A stretch of 64,000 nucleotides of DNA from Sphingomonas insulae (GTDB lineage Bacteria > Pseudomonadota > Alphaproteobacteria > Sphingomonadales > Sphingomonadaceae). The notes below the pieces were generated by a model, which saw only the letters and a program-made list of their open reading frames with translations, searched no databases and was not told where the DNA came from. The DNA lies in contig NZ_CP048422.1 of the NCBI RefSeq assembly GCF_010450875.1, positions 2,763,001-2,827,000 on the forward strand, written 5' to 3'. Of the stretch, positions 28,178-40,206 are shown piece by piece (the stretch's first letter is position 1; the number at the start of each line of letters is the position of its first letter). A program made the translations under genes and the position numbers.

Positions 28178-30300
28178 TGTGCGATCGCCCAGGTGACGAC
28201 GGCGGTCAGACCGATCAGCATGACGAAGGCATAGGTATAGACATATCCGTTCTGGAGCCGGCCGGCGACGCGGCTGGAGCGCTGCACCAGCCAGGCCGAG
28301 CCGTTCGGCCCGAACCGGTCGATCGTCTTCTCGTCACCGCGATGCCACAGGAAGCGGCCGATCGCGAAGGCGGGGCGGACGAAGAGCAGGTGATACAGCT
28401 CGTCGAAATAATATTTGTGGACGAGGAAGCGGTACAGGATGCGGAACTGGTCCGCGACCGCCGCCGGGAAGCTCGGCGCCTTGATATAGGCATACCAGGC
28501 GGTGAACAGCCCGAGCAGCATGGCGATGGTCGCCGACAGCTTGATCGGCGTCGGCACGCCATGCATCGCGTGCATGAGATGTTCGCGGAAGGCGATGTCG
28601 CCCTTCCAGAACGTCTCGCCCGCCTCCGGCTCGATGAAGAAGCCGTGGAAGACGAACCCTGCCGCGATCGCGCCGATCGACAGGATGACGAGCGGCACCA
28701 GCATCGGCCACGGGCTCTCGTGCGGGTGATAGCCGCCGGTGCCGGCGGGCATGTCGTGCTGCGATGCGCCATGGGTCGACGGATGATCGCCGGCATCCTC
28801 GGCCTGCGCCGGATTGCCATGCGCCTCGTCGGCGTGATGCGCATCGTGGCCGTGCGCATGATCGTCGTGGCCGTGGCCCTGCGCGTCATGCAGCGCGTGC
28901 TGGATATGCTCCGACGCGGCCCAGCGCGGCTTGCCCCAGAAGGTGAGGAACATCAGCCGCCACGAATAGAAGCTGGTGATGAGCGCGACGAGCACGCCGA
29001 CGAACCACACGCCGGGCTCGCCCGCGGCCCAGCCCGCCTCGATGATCGCGTCCTTCGAATGGAAGCCGGCAAAACCGATCCCGAGCGGATTGCCGAACGC
29101 CGCCGGCAGGCCGACGCCGGTGATCGCCAGCGTGCCCATCATCATGCCCCAGAAGGTCAGCGGAATGCTTTTCCGCAGGCCCCCGTAATAGCGCATGTCC
29201 TGTTCGTGATGCATCGCATGGATGACCGAGCCCGCGCCGAGGAACAGCAGCGCCTTGAAGAAGGCGTGCGTGAACAGATGGAACATCGCCGCACCATAGG
29301 CGCCGACCCCCGCGGCGAAGAACATGTAGCCGAGCTGGGAGCAGGTCGAATAGGCGATGACGCGCTTGATGTCGGTCTGCACCATGCCGACGGTCGCGGC
29401 GAACAGGCAGGTCGCGGCGCCGACGAACATCACGACATGCAAAGCGGCTGGTGACGTTTCGAACATCGGCGACAGGCGGCACACCATGAACACGCCCGCG
29501 GTGACCATGGTCGCTGCGTGAATCAGCGCCGACACCGGGGTCGGCCCCTCCATCGCGTCCGGCAACCAGGTGTGGAGACCGAGCTGCGCGGACTTGCCCA
29601 TCGCACCGACGAACAGCAGCAGGCAGAGGACTGTCATCGTGTCGACGCGCATGCCCAGGAAGCCGATCGTCGAACCGGCCATGCCCGGCGCCGCGGCGAG
29701 GATCGCGGGGATCGACACCGTGCCGAAGACGAGGAACGTGCCGAAGATACCGAGCATGAAGCCGAGATCGCCGACGCGGTTGACGACGAAGGCCTTGATC
29801 GCGGCGGCGTTGGCCGACGGCTTGCGGAACCAGAAGCCGATCAGCAGATAGCTGGCGAGGCCGACACCTTCCCAGCCGAAGAACATCTGGACCAGCGTGT
29901 CCGCGGTGACCAGCATCAGCATCGCGAAGGTGAACAGCGACAGATAGGCGAAGAAGCGCGGCTGGTCCGGGTCCTCGCTCATATAGCCCCAGCTGTAGAG
30001 GTGGACGAGCGCCGACACGCTGGTGATGACCACCAGCATGATCGCGGTCAGCTGGTCGACGCGGAGCGACCAGTCGACCGCCATGTCGCCGCTGACGATC
30101 CAGGTGAGGACCGGCACGACATGCGCCTCGCTGCTGCCGGCGAGGAAGCCGAGGAACACCGGCCAGGACAGCAGGCACGATGCGAACAGCGCGCCGGTCG
30201 TGATGACCTTCGCCGGGACGAAGCCGATCGCCTTGTTGCCGAGGCCGGCAACGATCGCCGCCAGCAACGGCAGGAACACGATGAAGAGGATGGAGTGCAC
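28174..30300 (-). CDS. nuoL: NADH-quinone oxidoreductase subunit L
   Basis: NuoL is the distal antiporter-like pump subunit with the long lateral helix. The product is 708 residues, starting at GTG 30300. It shows [38 protein letters not shown] and [16 protein letters not shown]. Between about residues 463 and 530 it carries a strongly His/Asp/Ala-rich insertion (roughly 18 His in 65 residues; for example [20 protein letters not shown]) in the loop before the last helices; the rest aligns with normal NuoL. nuoK ends 5 bases upstream. Confidence 0.97.
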   Translation of the reverse strand: MHSILFIVFLPLLAAIVAGLGNKAIGFVPAKVITTGALFASCLLSWPVFLGFLAGSSEAHVVPVLTWIVSGDMAVDWSLRVDQLTAIMLVVITSVSALVHLYSWGYMSEDPDQPRFFAYLSLFTFAMLMLVTADTLVQMFFGWEGVGLASYLLIGFWFRKPSANAAAIKAFVVNRVGDLGFMLGIFGTFLVFGTVSIPAILAAAPGMAGSTIGFLGMRVDTMTVLCLLLFVGAMGKSAQLGLHTWLPDAMEGPTPVSALIHAATMVTAGVFMVCRLSPMFETSPAALHVVMFVGAATCLFAATVGMVQTDIKRVIAYSTCSQLGYMFFAAGVGAYGAAMFHLFTHAFFKALLFLGAGSVIHAMHHEQDMRYYGGLRKSIPLTFWGMMMGTLAITGVGLPAAFGNPLGIGFAGFHSKDAIIEAGWAAGEPGVWFVGVLVALITSFYSWRLMFLTFWGKPRWAASEHIQHALHDAQGHGHDDHAHGHDAHHADEAHGNPAQAEDAGDHPSTHGASQHDMPAGTGGYHPHESPWPMLVPLVILSIGAIAAGFVFHGFFIEPEAGETFWKGDIAFREHLMHAMHGVPTPIKLSATIAMLLGLFTAWYAYIKAPSFPAAVADQFRILYRFLVHKYYFDELYHLLFVRPAFAIGRFLWHRGDEKTIDRFGPNGSAWLVQRSSRVAGRLQNGYVYTYAFVMLIGLTAVVTWAIAQ

Positions 30301-30305
30301 CGTAA

Positions 30306-30611
30306 TCAGCCCTTCATCCGATTGACGTCGTCGACCGCGATCGTGCCGCGGCCACGGAAATATATCACCAGGATCGCCAGACCGATCGCGGCCTCGCCCG
30401 CGGCGACGGTCAGCACGAACATCGCGAAGATCTGGCCGACCAGATCGTGGAGATATGCCGAGAAGGCGACGAGGTTGAGGTTCACCGCGAGCAGGATCAG
30501 TTCGATCGCCATCAGGATGACGATCAGGTTCTTACGGTTGAGGAAGATGCCGAGCACGCCCATCGTGAACAGGATCGCCGCGACGACGAGGTAATGTGTA
30601 AGGCCGATCAC
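30306..30611 (-). CDS. nuoK: NADH-quinone oxidoreductase subunit K
   Basis: NuoK is a small MrpC-like membrane subunit on the proton path. The 101-residue product has three helices (about 1-21, 28-48 and 60-84), with the conserved membrane glutamates in [13 protein letters not shown] and [12 protein letters not shown]. The start is GTG 30611, within a GTGA overlap with the nuoJ stop; no ATG is available. Confidence 0.96.
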   Translation of the reverse strand: MIGLTHYLVVAAILFTMGVLGIFLNRKNLIVILMAIELILLAVNLNLVAFSAYLHDLVGQIFAMFVLTVAAGEAAIGLAILVIYFRGRGTIAVDDVNRMKG

Positions 30612-31219
30612 AGCTGGACCCCCTGGCCGATCGGTGGCTGGACGTTGCGCGTCGCGTCCTGCGGACGGCGCGCGTTCTGACGGCTGATGTTCTGGCCGCG
30701 CACCCCGCCACGCTGACGATGCGTCAGCACGATCGCGCCGATCATCGCGACGAGCAGGACAAAGCCGGCCGCCTCGAACACGAAGAGATAGCGCGTGTAG
30801 AGCAGCTGGCCCATCGCCTGGATATTCGGCACCGCCGTATCGATCGGTGCGATGCGCTGGCTGATCTTCAGGCCACCGGCGCCCCAGGCACCGATGCCGA
30901 TCAGGATTTCCGCCGCCAGCGCGACCGCCAGTGCCAGACCCAGCGCCGCGTAGCGCGCGACGCCGGCGCGCAGCTGCGCGACCTCGATATCGAGCATCAT
31001 GACGACGAACAGGAACAGCACCGCGACCGCACCGACATAGACGATGACGAGCAGCATCGCGATGAATTCGGCACCGACAAGCACCATCAGCCCCGCCGCG
31101 TTGAAGAAGGCGAGGATCAGCCACATCACCGAATGCACCGGATTGCGCGACGAGATCGTCATCGCGCCCGATCCGATCACCACGATGGCGAACAGGTAAA
31201 AGGCAATTGCCTGGATCAC
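30608..31219 (-). CDS. nuoJ: NADH-quinone oxidoreductase subunit J
   Basis: NuoJ is a membrane subunit whose third helix carries the pi-bulge central to coupling. The 203-residue product has five helices. It shows [42 protein letters not shown] (the conserved pi-bulge segment) and a polar C-terminal tail. GTG 31219 is the start, and its TGA overlaps nuoK. nuoI lies 43 bases upstream, the largest gap inside the nuo run. Confidence 0.96.
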   Translation of the reverse strand: MIQAIAFYLFAIVVIGSGAMTISSRNPVHSVMWLILAFFNAAGLMVLVGAEFIAMLLVIVYVGAVAVLFLFVVMMLDIEVAQLRAGVARYAALGLALAVALAAEILIGIGAWGAGGLKISQRIAPIDTAVPNIQAMGQLLYTRYLFVFEAAGFVLLVAMIGAIVLTHRQRGGVRGQNISRQNARRPQDATRNVQPPIGQGVQL

Positions 31220-31262
31220 GATTGGGTCGGCCCCCTAAGCCCTGGATCGAGTGCGGCGCGCA

Positions 31263-31748
31263 TTAACGATACGGCGCATCGGCGGCAAGGTTCGCCGCGA
31301 TCGCGCTTTCCCAGCGGTCGCCGTTGTCGAGCAGCTTGGCCTTGTCGTAGATCAGCTCCTCGCGCGTCTCGGTCGAAAATTCATAGTTCGGCCCCTCGAC
31401 GATCGCATCGACAGGGCAGGCTTCCTGACACAGGCCGCAATAGATGCACTTGGTCATGTCGATGTCGTAGCGCGTCGTACGACGGCTGCCGTCGTCGCGC
31501 GGTTCGGCCTCGATCGTGATCGCCTGCGCCGGACAGACCGCTTCGCACAGCTTGCATGCGATGCAGCGTTCCTCACCGTTGGGATAGCGGCGCAGCACAT
31601 GCTCGCCGCGGAACCGAGGGCTGACCGGGTTGCGTTCGAAGGGGTAGTTGATCGTCGCCTTGGGCTTGAAAAAATACTTCAAGGTCAGGGCGTGCGCTTT
31701 CACGAACTCCCACAAGGTGAACGACTTGACGATCTGTGCGACGCTCAA
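31263..31748 (-). CDS. nuoI: NADH-quinone oxidoreductase subunit I (two 4Fe-4S clusters)
   Basis: NuoI carries clusters N6a and N6b on the electron path to quinone. The 161-residue product has two ferredoxin motifs, [12 protein letters not shown] and [16 protein letters not shown], preceded by the membrane-contact helices [20 protein letters not shown]. The start is TTG 31748, in a TTGA overlap with the stop of the upstream 43-residue ORF; there is no ATG in the first 40 codons. The N-terminus [15 protein letters not shown] fits alphaproteobacterial NuoI. Confidence 0.96.
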   Translation of the reverse strand: MSVAQIVKSFTLWEFVKAHALTLKYFFKPKATINYPFERNPVSPRFRGEHVLRRYPNGEERCIACKLCEAVCPAQAITIEAEPRDDGSRRTTRYDIDMTKCIYCGLCQEACPVDAIVEGPNYEFSTETREELIYDKAKLLDNGDRWESAIAANLAADAPYR

Positions 31749-31876
31749 GATCCGAATCCCAACACACGGTCGATCATCACGACCAACAATCCAATCCCGA
31801 CGCCCGCAAGCGCCCGGTCACGCAACGCCTGCGGCCGAAAGCCGCGAGCGCTCAACCAGTCCGCGATCCCGCCCAT
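31745..31876 (-). CDS. 43-residue single-helix membrane protein coupled between nuoH and nuoI
   Basis: ATG 31876 shares a base with the nuoH TGA, and the TGA at 31745-31747 overlaps the nuoI TTG start, so this frame exactly bridges nuoH and nuoI. The product ([20 protein letters not shown]..., ending [10 protein letters not shown]) has a basic amphipathic N-terminal half and one hydrophobic helix around residues 24-38 ([18 protein letters not shown]). Both couplings argue that it is translated. Accessory small frames are known within some alphaproteobacterial nuo operons (URFs in Rhodobacter), but I do not recognise this one. A role in complex I assembly or as a small subunit is inference. 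Confidence 0.7.
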   Translation of the reverse strand: MGGIADWLSARGFRPQALRDRALAGVGIGLLVVMIDRVLGFGS

Positions 31877-32928
31877 CAATGGAGCGGCACGCGCATCAGC
31901 ATCAACACGCCCGACACCAGGAACACCCACAGCAGCGACAGCGGCAGGAATATCTTCCACCCCAGCCGCATCAGCTGGTCGTACCGGTAGCGTGGCACCG
32001 TCGCCTTCACCCAGCTGAAGATGAAGAAGAAGATCAACATCTTGATGAAGAGGTTGATGATCCCCGGCACCCAGGTGAACGGCGCGAAGTTGAAGAAGGG
32101 GAGCCAGCCGCCCCAGAACAACGTCGCGTTGAGCGCGCACATCAGCAGCACGTTGGCATATTCGCCAAGCCAGAACAGCGCGAAGCTCATCGAGCTGTAT
32201 TCCGTCTGATAGCCGGCGACGAGTTCGCTCTCCGCCTCGGTCAGGTCGAACGGTGCACGCTGCGTCTCGGCCATCGACGAGATCAGGAACACAACCGACA
32301 TCGGGAACAGCAGCGGGTTGAGCACGAAACCGTTGATCGGCAGACCGTAGAGGTTCTGCTGCGCTAGCACGATTGCCGACAGGTTGAAGCTGCCCGCCCA
32401 CAACACGACCGTGACGAGCACGAAACCGATCGCGACTTCGTAACTCACCATCTGCGCCGCGGCGCGCAATGCCGAATAGAACGGATATTTGGAGTTGGAG
32501 GCCCAGCCCGACAGGATGATGCCGTAGACGCCCAGCGACGAGGCGGCGAGCACGTACAGCAGCCCGACGTTGATGTCGGAGAGCACCACGCCGGCCCCGA
32601 ACGGCACCACGGCCCAGACGATCAATGCGACCGTGAAGGTGATAATGGGCGCAAGGAGGAACAACGCCCGATTGGCGGCTGCCGGGACGATCGTCTCCTG
32701 CAGAAACACCTTCAGGCCATCCGCGAACGACTGGAGCAGGCCGAACGGCCCGACCACGTTCGGGCCGCGCCGCAGCGCCATGGCCGCCCAGATCTTGCGA
32801 TCAGCATAGATGATCATCGCCACCGCCAGCATCAGCGGCAATGCGATCACCAGAATGCCGACGATCGTGGCGACGAACCACGCCCAATTGTACGACATAC
32901 CGACAGTCGTGTTGAAGAAATCGGTCAC
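31876..32928 (-). CDS. nuoH: NADH-quinone oxidoreductase subunit H
   Basis: NuoH is the membrane subunit that forms the quinone chamber and the entry to the proton path. The 350-residue product has eight or so helices, with [20 protein letters not shown], the E-channel loop [20 protein letters not shown] and [18 protein letters not shown]. The start is GTG 32928, in a GTGA overlap with the nuoG stop; the next in-frame ATG (before SYNWAW) would remove ten residues. Confidence 0.96.
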   Translation of the reverse strand: MTDFFNTTVGMSYNWAWFVATIVGILVIALPLMLAVAMIIYADRKIWAAMALRRGPNVVGPFGLLQSFADGLKVFLQETIVPAAANRALFLLAPIITFTVALIVWAVVPFGAGVVLSDINVGLLYVLAASSLGVYGIILSGWASNSKYPFYSALRAAAQMVSYEVAIGFVLVTVVLWAGSFNLSAIVLAQQNLYGLPINGFVLNPLLFPMSVVFLISSMAETQRAPFDLTEAESELVAGYQTEYSSMSFALFWLGEYANVLLMCALNATLFWGGWLPFFNFAPFTWVPGIINLFIKMLIFFFIFSWVKATVPRYRYDQLMRLGWKIFLPLSLLWVFLVSGVLMLMRVPLH

Positions 32929-34927
32929 TCCGCGGCCTCCGCGAATGTCTCGCCATGGACCAGTTCCGCCGAACAGCGCTGCATCGTCGGGGACGCGCGG
33001 CAGATGGCGTTGGTCAGATAGAAATCCTGGATCGGATAGCCGGCAAGACTGCCCTGTCCCGCCGCGTCGAGTGCGGGCGGATTCCAGTCGAAGGCGGCAA
33101 GCTTGCCCAGGTCGCGCAACGCCGGTACGTCGGTTGCCATCGCCTCGCGCAAGCCGGCGAGGCTGTCGAACGGCAACGTATGGCCGAGCACATCGGACAG
33201 GGCGCGGAAGATCGCCCAATCCTCGCGCGCATCGCCCGGCGGGAATACCGCGCGTTCGCCACGCTGCACGCGGCCCTCGAGGTTGACCCAGGTGCCCGAC
33301 TTTTCGGCATAGGTCGCGGCGGGCAGGATCACGTCGGCGTGATGCGCACCCTTGTCGCCGTGATGGCCGACATAGACCTTAAATCCGCCGAACGCGGAGA
33401 AGTCGACCTCATCCGCGCCGAGGTAGAAGGTGACGCCGGCATTGGCGAGGTCGGCGATGCCGCCCTTTTGCGCATAGCCGAGCATCAGCCCGCCCATCCG
33501 GCTGGCGGCCATATGCACGACGTTGAAGCCGTTCCAGCCATCACGGACGAGGTTGTACTGCTTGGCGAAGGCGAGCGCGGCGCCATGGCCGCCCTTCAGC
33601 GCGCCACCGCCGACGATAACCATCGGCTTCTTCGCCTCGCCGAACAGCGTCGCCGCCGCCTCGGGCAGGTCGCCGAGCAGCGACAGATCGGTACCGAGCC
33701 ATTCGACCTTGTAGGTCAGCTCCGTCTCGGGACCGATCGCAAAGACCTTCGCGCCCTTCTTGATCGCCTTGCGGATGCGGGTGTTCACCAACGGCGCTTC
33801 CCAGCGCAGGTTGGTGCCTACCAGCAGGATCGCGTCGGCCTCTTCGACGCCGGCGATCGTCGTGTTGAAATTCACCGCGGCGAGGCTGGACGTGTCATAG
33901 TCCATGCCGGTCTGCCGCCCCTCGAGCAGCGATGAGCCTAGCTTGGCAAGCAGGGCCTTGGCGGCGTACATGGTTTCACAATCGGCCAGATCGCCGGCCA
34001 CCGCGGCGACATCCGTGCCGGCACGATCGACCTGCGTCTTGATGACGGCAAACGCCTCGTCCCAGCTGACCGGGATCAGCTTGCCCTCGCGGCGCACGTA
34101 CGGGCGATCGAGGCGACGACGCACCAGCCCATCGACGTGGTGGCGCGTCTTGTCGGTCGCCCACTCCTCGTTGACGTCCTCGTTGATGCGCGGCACGCAG
34201 CGCAGCACCTGGCGGCCGCGGCTGTCGAGACGGATGTTCGTGCCGACCGCGTCCTGCACGTCGATCGTCAGCGTCTTCTTCAATTCCCAGGGTCGCGCCT
34301 CATAGGCGTAAGGCTTGCTGGTCAGCGCGCCGACCGGGCACAGATCGACGACGTTGCCGCTCAGTTCGCTGGTCACCGCCTGTTCCAGATAGCTGGTGAT
34401 CTGCATGTCCTCACCGCGATAGATCGCACCGATCTCCTCGACCCCGGCAACCTCTTCGGCGAAGCGCACGCACCGAGTGCACTGGATGCAACGGGTCATG
34501 ATCGTCTTGACGATCGGGCCCATGTATTTTTCGGTGACCGCGCGCTTGTTCTCGGTGTAGCGGCTATGGCCCTTGCCATAGGCCATCGACTGGTCCTGCA
34601 GGTCGCACTCGCCGCCCTGATCGCAGATCGGGCAATCCAGCGGATGGTTGATGAGCAGGAATTCCATCACGCCTTCGCGCGCGTTCTTCACCATCGCCGA
34701 GGTGGTGAACACTTCCTGATTGTCCGCGGCGGGCAGCGCGCACGACGCCTGCGGCTTCGGCGGTCCCGGCTTCACCTCGACGAGGCACATGCGGCAATTG
34801 CCCGCGATCGACAGGCGTTCGTGATAGCAGAAGCGCGGGATTTCCTTGCCCGCGGCCTCGCACGCCTGGAGCACGGTGGCTCCCTGCGGCACTTCGACCT
34901 TGATCCCGTCTACCTTAAGCTTGGGCA

Positions 34928-34928
<1 letters not shown>
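32925..34928 (-). CDS. nuoG: NADH-quinone oxidoreductase subunit G (75 kDa Fe-S subunit)
   Basis: NuoG carries clusters N1b, N4 and N5 in the NADH-oxidising arm. The 667-residue product has the 2Fe-2S motif in [20 protein letters not shown], the His/Cys ligands in [19 protein letters not shown], and [10 protein letters not shown] with the later CPVGAL. Its molybdopterin-oxidoreductase-like rear half lacks cofactor-binding residues, as usual. The length matches mitochondrial-type NuoG rather than the longer E. coli form. The ATG is in a TAATG overlap with nuoF. Confidence 0.97.
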
Positions 34929-36231
<1,303 letters not shown>

Positions 36232-36232
<1 letters not shown>

Positions 36233-36900
36233 CAGGCCCACTCGCTCCGGTAATCGTGGTTGGCGTCGACCATCGCGGTCAGCGTCGTCGGACCGCCTTC
36301 GGGGCAGCTTGTCTGGCGACCGATCGTCGAGCCGGTCCGGGGCTGTTCGCCCCTGGCTAGCGCTTCGAGCACCGCGACGGTGCGGTCATAGTCCAGGTCT
36401 TCGTAATTGTCGTCGTTGATCTGGACCATCGGCGCATTGGCGCAGGTGCCGAGGCATTCGACCTCGGTCAGCGTGAACATGCCATCGGGCGTCGTGCCCC
36501 CCTTCACCAACCCGCGGTTCTTGCAGGCGGCCAGCACGTCGTCGGAGCCGCGCAGCATGCACGGCGTCGTCCCGCAAACCTGCACGTGATAGCGGCCGAC
36601 CGGCGCGAGGTTGAACATCGTGTAGAAGGTCGCGACCTCGAACACGCGCATGTACGGCACGCCGATCTGACGCGCGACGAATTCGATCACCGGCACGGGC
36701 AACCAACCCTGCGTCTGCGTTTCCGCCCCCACCTGCCGCTGGGCGAGATCGAGGAACGGAATCGATGCCGACTGCTCGCGACCCTTCGGGTAGCGCGACA
36801 GGATCTCGTTCGCCTTGCGCTGGTTGTCTTCGTTCCAGGCGAAGCCGCCCCAGCGTGCGCGGGTTTCTGCCTCGTCGGGGATTTGCGGTGCTTCAGCCAT
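36232..36900 (-). CDS. nuoE: NADH-quinone oxidoreductase subunit E (24 kDa)
   Basis: NuoE carries the off-path 2Fe-2S cluster N1a. The 222-residue product has the thioredoxin-like domain, with ligands in [12 protein letters not shown] and [12 protein letters not shown] spaced as expected. The last ~40 residues ([20 protein letters not shown] onward) form a polar tail. ATG 36900 shares a base with the stop of the 38-residue ORF upstream, and its TGA shares a base with the nuoF ATG. Confidence 0.96.
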
Positions 36901-37016
36901 CAATTCGAACCCATGAAGAAACCGAGCCGATAGCTCGCGCCATATGCCAGGAACCCTCCCGCCGCGACGATCAGCAGCGCTGCGCCGATCCACATATGCT
37001 TTCGCAGGAACGTCAC
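36900..37016 (-). CDS. 38-residue single-helix membrane protein coupled between nuoD and nuoE
   Basis: GTG 37016 lies in a GTGA overlap with the nuoD stop, and the TGA at 36900-36902 shares a base with the nuoE ATG. The product starts with a basic [10 protein letters not shown], continues with one hydrophobic helix ([18 protein letters not shown], about residues 10-27) and ends RLGFFMGSN. The basic N-terminus predicts N-in topology. Its exact fit into the overlapping nuoD-nuoE chain supports translation. I do not recognise a family; a complex I accessory or assembly role is only suggested by position. Confidence 0.7.
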   Translation of the reverse strand: MTFLRKHMWIGAALLIVAAGGFLAYGASYRLGFFMGSN

Positions 37017-38248
37017 CGATCGCACTCGCCGAACACGATATCCATCGCCCCGAGGATCGCGGTCGTGTCCGCCAGCATGTGACCCCTGGACATGAAGTCC
37101 ATCGCCTGAAGGTGGCTGAACGCGGTCGGCCGGATCTTGCAGCGATAGGGCTTGTTCGAACCGTCGGAGACCAGGAACACCCCGAACTCGCCCTTGGGGC
37201 TTTCGGTCGCGACATACACTTCGCCCGCGGGTACATGATAGCCCTCGGTATAGAGCTTGAAGTGATGGATCAGCGCTTCCATCGACTGCTTCATCTCGGC
37301 GCGCTTGGGCGGCACGACCTTGCGGTCGGTCGAGGCGATCGGGCCTTCGGGCATTTCGGCCAGGCATTGCTTCATGATCCGGGCCGATTGGCGCACCTCT
37401 TCGACGCGCACCATGAAGCGGTCGTAGCAGTCGCCGCGCGTGCCGACCGGAACGTCGAAGTCCATGCGGTCGTAGACGTCATAGGGCTGCGACTTGCGCA
37501 GATCCCACGGGATGCCGGCAGCGCGGATCATCGGGCCGGAGAAGCCCCAGGCGATCGCGTCCTCGCGGCTGACCGTCGCGATATCGACGTTGCGCTGCTT
37601 GAAGATGCGATTGTCGGCGACGAGGCTGATCGCATCCTCGAACAAGCGCGGCAATCGCGTGTCCAGCCAGTCGGCGATATCGGTCAGCAGCTTCAGCGGC
37701 ACATCCTGGTGGACGCCGCCCGGACGGAAGTAATTGTGGTGCATGCGCGCGCCGGAGGCCCGCTCGAAGAAATTGTAGCAATCCTCGCGAATCTCGAAGA
37801 GCCACAGGTTCGGCGTCATCGCGCCGACGTCCATCACGTGGCTACCGAGGTTGAGCATGTGGTTCGAGATGCGGGTGAGCTCGGCGAAGAAGACGCGCAG
37901 ATACTGGGCGCGGACCGGCACCTCGATATCCAGCAGCTTTTCGATCGCGAGCACGAACGTGTGCTCCATGCACATCGGCGAGCAGTAATCGAGGCGATCG
38001 AAATAGGGGATCGCCTGCGCATAGGTCTTGGCTTCGATCAGCTTCTCGGTGCCGCGGTGGAGAAGGCCAACGTGCGGATCGATCCGCTCGATGATCTCGC
38101 CGTCCAGCTCCATGACCAGCCGCAACACGCCATGCGCCGCGGGGTGCTGCGGACCGAAATTGATCGTATAATTGGAGATGGTGACGTCGCCGGTCGTGGG
38201 ATCGCCCGCATCGGTGACGTGCATCAGCTCGTCGACATAGTCGCTCAC
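37013..38248 (-). CDS. nuoD: NADH-quinone oxidoreductase subunit D (49 kDa)
   Basis: NuoD forms the quinone-binding site with NuoB. The 411-residue product has [20 protein letters not shown] (with the quinone-binding His), [29 protein letters not shown], and the C-terminal [19 protein letters not shown] and DIVFGECDR, all diagnostic. The start is GTG 38248, in a GTGA overlap with nuoC; the longer open frame runs back through nuoC and is not used. Its stop overlaps the 38-residue ORF. Confidence 0.97.
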   Translation of the reverse strand: MSDYVDELMHVTDAGDPTTGDVTISNYTINFGPQHPAAHGVLRLVMELDGEIIERIDPHVGLLHRGTEKLIEAKTYAQAIPYFDRLDYCSPMCMEHTFVLAIEKLLDIEVPVRAQYLRVFFAELTRISNHMLNLGSHVMDVGAMTPNLWLFEIREDCYNFFERASGARMHHNYFRPGGVHQDVPLKLLTDIADWLDTRLPRLFEDAISLVADNRIFKQRNVDIATVSREDAIAWGFSGPMIRAAGIPWDLRKSQPYDVYDRMDFDVPVGTRGDCYDRFMVRVEEVRQSARIMKQCLAEMPEGPIASTDRKVVPPKRAEMKQSMEALIHHFKLYTEGYHVPAGEVYVATESPKGEFGVFLVSDGSNKPYRCKIRPTAFSHLQAMDFMSRGHMLADTTAILGAMDIVFGECDR

Positions 38249-39087
38249 TGGTTCTGTCCTCCACCCTTGGTCGGCACGACGTCCGAATCCGTAGGCTTGT
38301 CCTCGCGCTGGTTGCCGGGGTCGAGTTCGCCGGCACCGGTCTGCGCGGGGGTCTCGGTGGTCTTGGGCTCGTTCGTCGCGGTCGCCGCCTTCGGCTTGGC
38401 AGGTGCGTCGGCCTTGACGATCTCGTCCGCCTTCAGCGGCGTCGGCGCACCCTTGGCCTCGGGCAGCATACCCTTCTCGTCGCCGGGAAGGACGTATTGC
38501 GCGCCCTCCCACGGGCTCTGGAAGTCGAAGTTGCGGAAATCCTGCGCGAGCTTGACCGGCTCGTAGATCACGCGCTTGGCTTCTTCCGAATAGCGCATTT
38601 CGACGAACCCGGTCATCGGGAAGTCCTTGCGCAGCGGATGGCCGCGGAAGCCATAATCGGTCAGGATGCGGCGCAGATCGGCATTGCCGGAGAACAATAC
38701 GCCGTACAGGTCGTAGACCTCGCGCTCCAGCCAACCGGCGACCGGCCAGATGCCCGTCACCGACGGCACAGGCTTCACGTCGTCGGTCGCGACGTGGACG
38801 TGCAGGCGATGGTTGCGGGTCAGCGAGAGCAGGCAATAGACCACCTCGAAGCGCTCCGGGCGCTCCGGATAGTCGACGCCGGCGATCTCCATCAGCTGCT
38901 GGTATTCGAGGCCCGGCGTGTCGCGCAACTTGGTCAACGCGGCGACGATATCCTCGCGCGCGACATAGAGCGCGACCTCGCCAACCTGATCGACCGCGTC
39001 GAGCAGCGATGCACCGAGCGTGATGCGCGCCGCTCCGATCGTTTCGTCGTTCAGATGCGCCGCATAGGCGGGAGCAGGCGCCCTCAC
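38245..39087 (-). CDS. nuoC: NADH-quinone oxidoreductase subunit C (30 kDa) with a long disordered tail
   Basis: NuoC is a connecting subunit of the peripheral arm. Residues 1-~200 hold the conserved fold ([59 protein letters not shown]). About 79 further residues, from ~202 to 280, are Lys/Ala/Pro/Thr/Glu-rich ([20 protein letters not shown]) with no predicted structure, so the protein is clearly longer than a minimal NuoC. The start is GTG 39087, overlapping the nuoB stop; the nuoD GTG overlaps its own stop. Confidence 0.96.
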   Translation of the reverse strand: MRAPAPAYAAHLNDETIGAARITLGASLLDAVDQVGEVALYVAREDIVAALTKLRDTPGLEYQQLMEIAGVDYPERPERFEVVYCLLSLTRNHRLHVHVATDDVKPVPSVTGIWPVAGWLEREVYDLYGVLFSGNADLRRILTDYGFRGHPLRKDFPMTGFVEMRYSEEAKRVIYEPVKLAQDFRNFDFQSPWEGAQYVLPGDEKGMLPEAKGAPTPLKADEIVKADAPAKPKAATATNEPKTTETPAQTGAGELDPGNQREDKPTDSDVVPTKGGGQNQ

Positions 39088-39647
39088 CGTTCGATGCTCC
39101 CCTGACGGCGGATCTTACGCTGCAGCTGCATGATGCCGTACAGCAGCGCTTCCGCGGTCGGCGGACAACCGGGCACGTAGATGTCGACGGGCACGACGCG
39201 ATCGCAGCCCCGCACGACCGAATAGCTGTAATGGTAATAGCCGCCGCCGTTGGCGCAACTGCCCATCGAGATGACGTATTTCGGCTCCGACATCTGGTCG
39301 TAGACCTTGCGGAGCGCCGGCGCCATCTTGTTGCACAGCGTACCGGCGACGATCATCACGTCCGACTGGCGCGGCGACGCGCGCGGCGCGGCCCCGAAGC
39401 GCTCGAGGTCGTAGCGCGGCATGTTGACGTGGATCATCTCCACCGCGCAGCATGCCAGGCCGAACGTCATCCACCACAGGGACCCGGTACGCGCCCACTG
39501 GAACAATTCCTCGGTCGAGGTGACCAGGAAGCCCTTGTCGGTCAGCTCGCCATTCAGACTGTCGAAAAACCCCTGGTCGGGCGCGATCACCGCGCCTTCG
39601 GGGTTGTTGACCAATCCGATGGGACCGGAGTGTGCCTCTACTCCCAA
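39084..39647 (-). CDS. nuoB: NADH-quinone oxidoreductase subunit B (cluster N2)
   Basis: NuoB holds N2, the last Fe-S cluster before quinone. The 187-residue product has the adjacent cysteines Cys66-Cys67 in [10 protein letters not shown], Cys131 in [15 protein letters not shown] and Cys161 in [17 protein letters not shown] 39647 is the best start: GGGAG lies 7 bases upstream and it gives [18 protein letters not shown]. This overlaps the end of nuoA by 10 bases. A GTG start overlapping its stop begins nuoC. Confidence 0.95.
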   Translation of the reverse strand: MGVEAHSGPIGLVNNPEGAVIAPDQGFFDSLNGELTDKGFLVTSTEELFQWARTGSLWWMTFGLACCAVEMIHVNMPRYDLERFGAAPRASPRQSDVMIVAGTLCNKMAPALRKVYDQMSEPKYVISMGSCANGGGYYHYSYSVVRGCDRVVPVDIYVPGCPPTAEALLYGIMQLQRKIRRQGSIER

Positions 39648-40012
39648 TCCAACGCTCCCTTCTTCCAGGCATAGACGAGCCCCAGCGCAAGCTCGCCGAT
39701 GAAGATCATCATGGAGATCCATGCGGTCCAGCCGATGCTGAAAACCGATACTGCCCAAGGATATAGGAAGGCGGCTTCGAGATCGAATATGATGAACAGG
39801 ATGGCGATCAGATAGAACCGCACGTCGAACTGGCTGCGCGGATCCTCAAACGCGGGGAAACCACATTCATATTCGGACAGCTTCTGCTCGCTCGGCTTGT
39901 TCGTGCCGGTCAGCCTGGCGACGACCATGGGCAGGAACACAAACGTGCTCGACAGCGCCAGGGCGACACCCAGGAACAGCAGGATAGGTAGATATTGCGA
40001 CAGATCGACCAA
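39638..40012 (-). CDS. nuoA: NADH-quinone oxidoreductase subunit A
   Basis: NuoA is a three-helix membrane subunit at the quinone site and the first gene of the operon. The 124-residue product has helices at about 8-29, 64-88 and 94-116, and the signature [20 protein letters not shown] followed by [14 protein letters not shown]. The start is TTG 40012, with GAGAAG about 7 bases upstream; no ATG is available in the first 25 codons. The ~190 bases before it hold the likely operon promoter. Confidence 0.96.
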   Translation of the reverse strand: MVDLSQYLPILLFLGVALALSSTFVFLPMVVARLTGTNKPSEQKLSEYECGFPAFEDPRSQFDVRFYLIAILFIIFDLEAAFLYPWAVSVFSIGWTAWISMMIFIGELALGLVYAWKKGALDWE

Positions 40013-40087
40013 TGGGCTTCTCGCAAGTGCGAAGGATGTGGGGTCGCTTTAGGCCCGTGGGTTGGCACGGGCAAGGCCGGGAGGGTG

Positions 40088-40107
40088 TGAGAATCACTCG
40101 CAATTGA
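40088..40107 (-). promoter_or_regulatory. Fur/Irr-like iron box upstream of nuoA
   Basis: Read on the minus strand the sequence is TCAATTGCGAGTGATTCTCA, close to the alphaproteobacterial Fur-type core (TTGCGAnTGATTCTCA). It lies about 75-95 bases before the nuoA TTG and after the end of the phosphatase gene, so nuoA is the only likely target. A small palindrome, GCGAAC-G-GTTCGC, at 40125-40137 is close by. Assigning Fur or Irr control is inference from sequence resemblance alone. Confidence 0.4.
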
Positions 40108-40206
40108 CGAGAGGCGGACGACCCGCGAACGGTTCGCTTACCCGCCGCCGCCTGCTCGCCGGCGCGAACAGCCCAGCCCCCTGCCCAGCGGGATAGAATC
40201 GCCGCG

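Noticed and set aside
26849..29454. Long plus-strand frames opposite nuoM and nuoL (461 and 425 codons)
   Set aside because: Complementary-strand shadows of membrane genes; the charged repetitive composition is an artefact.
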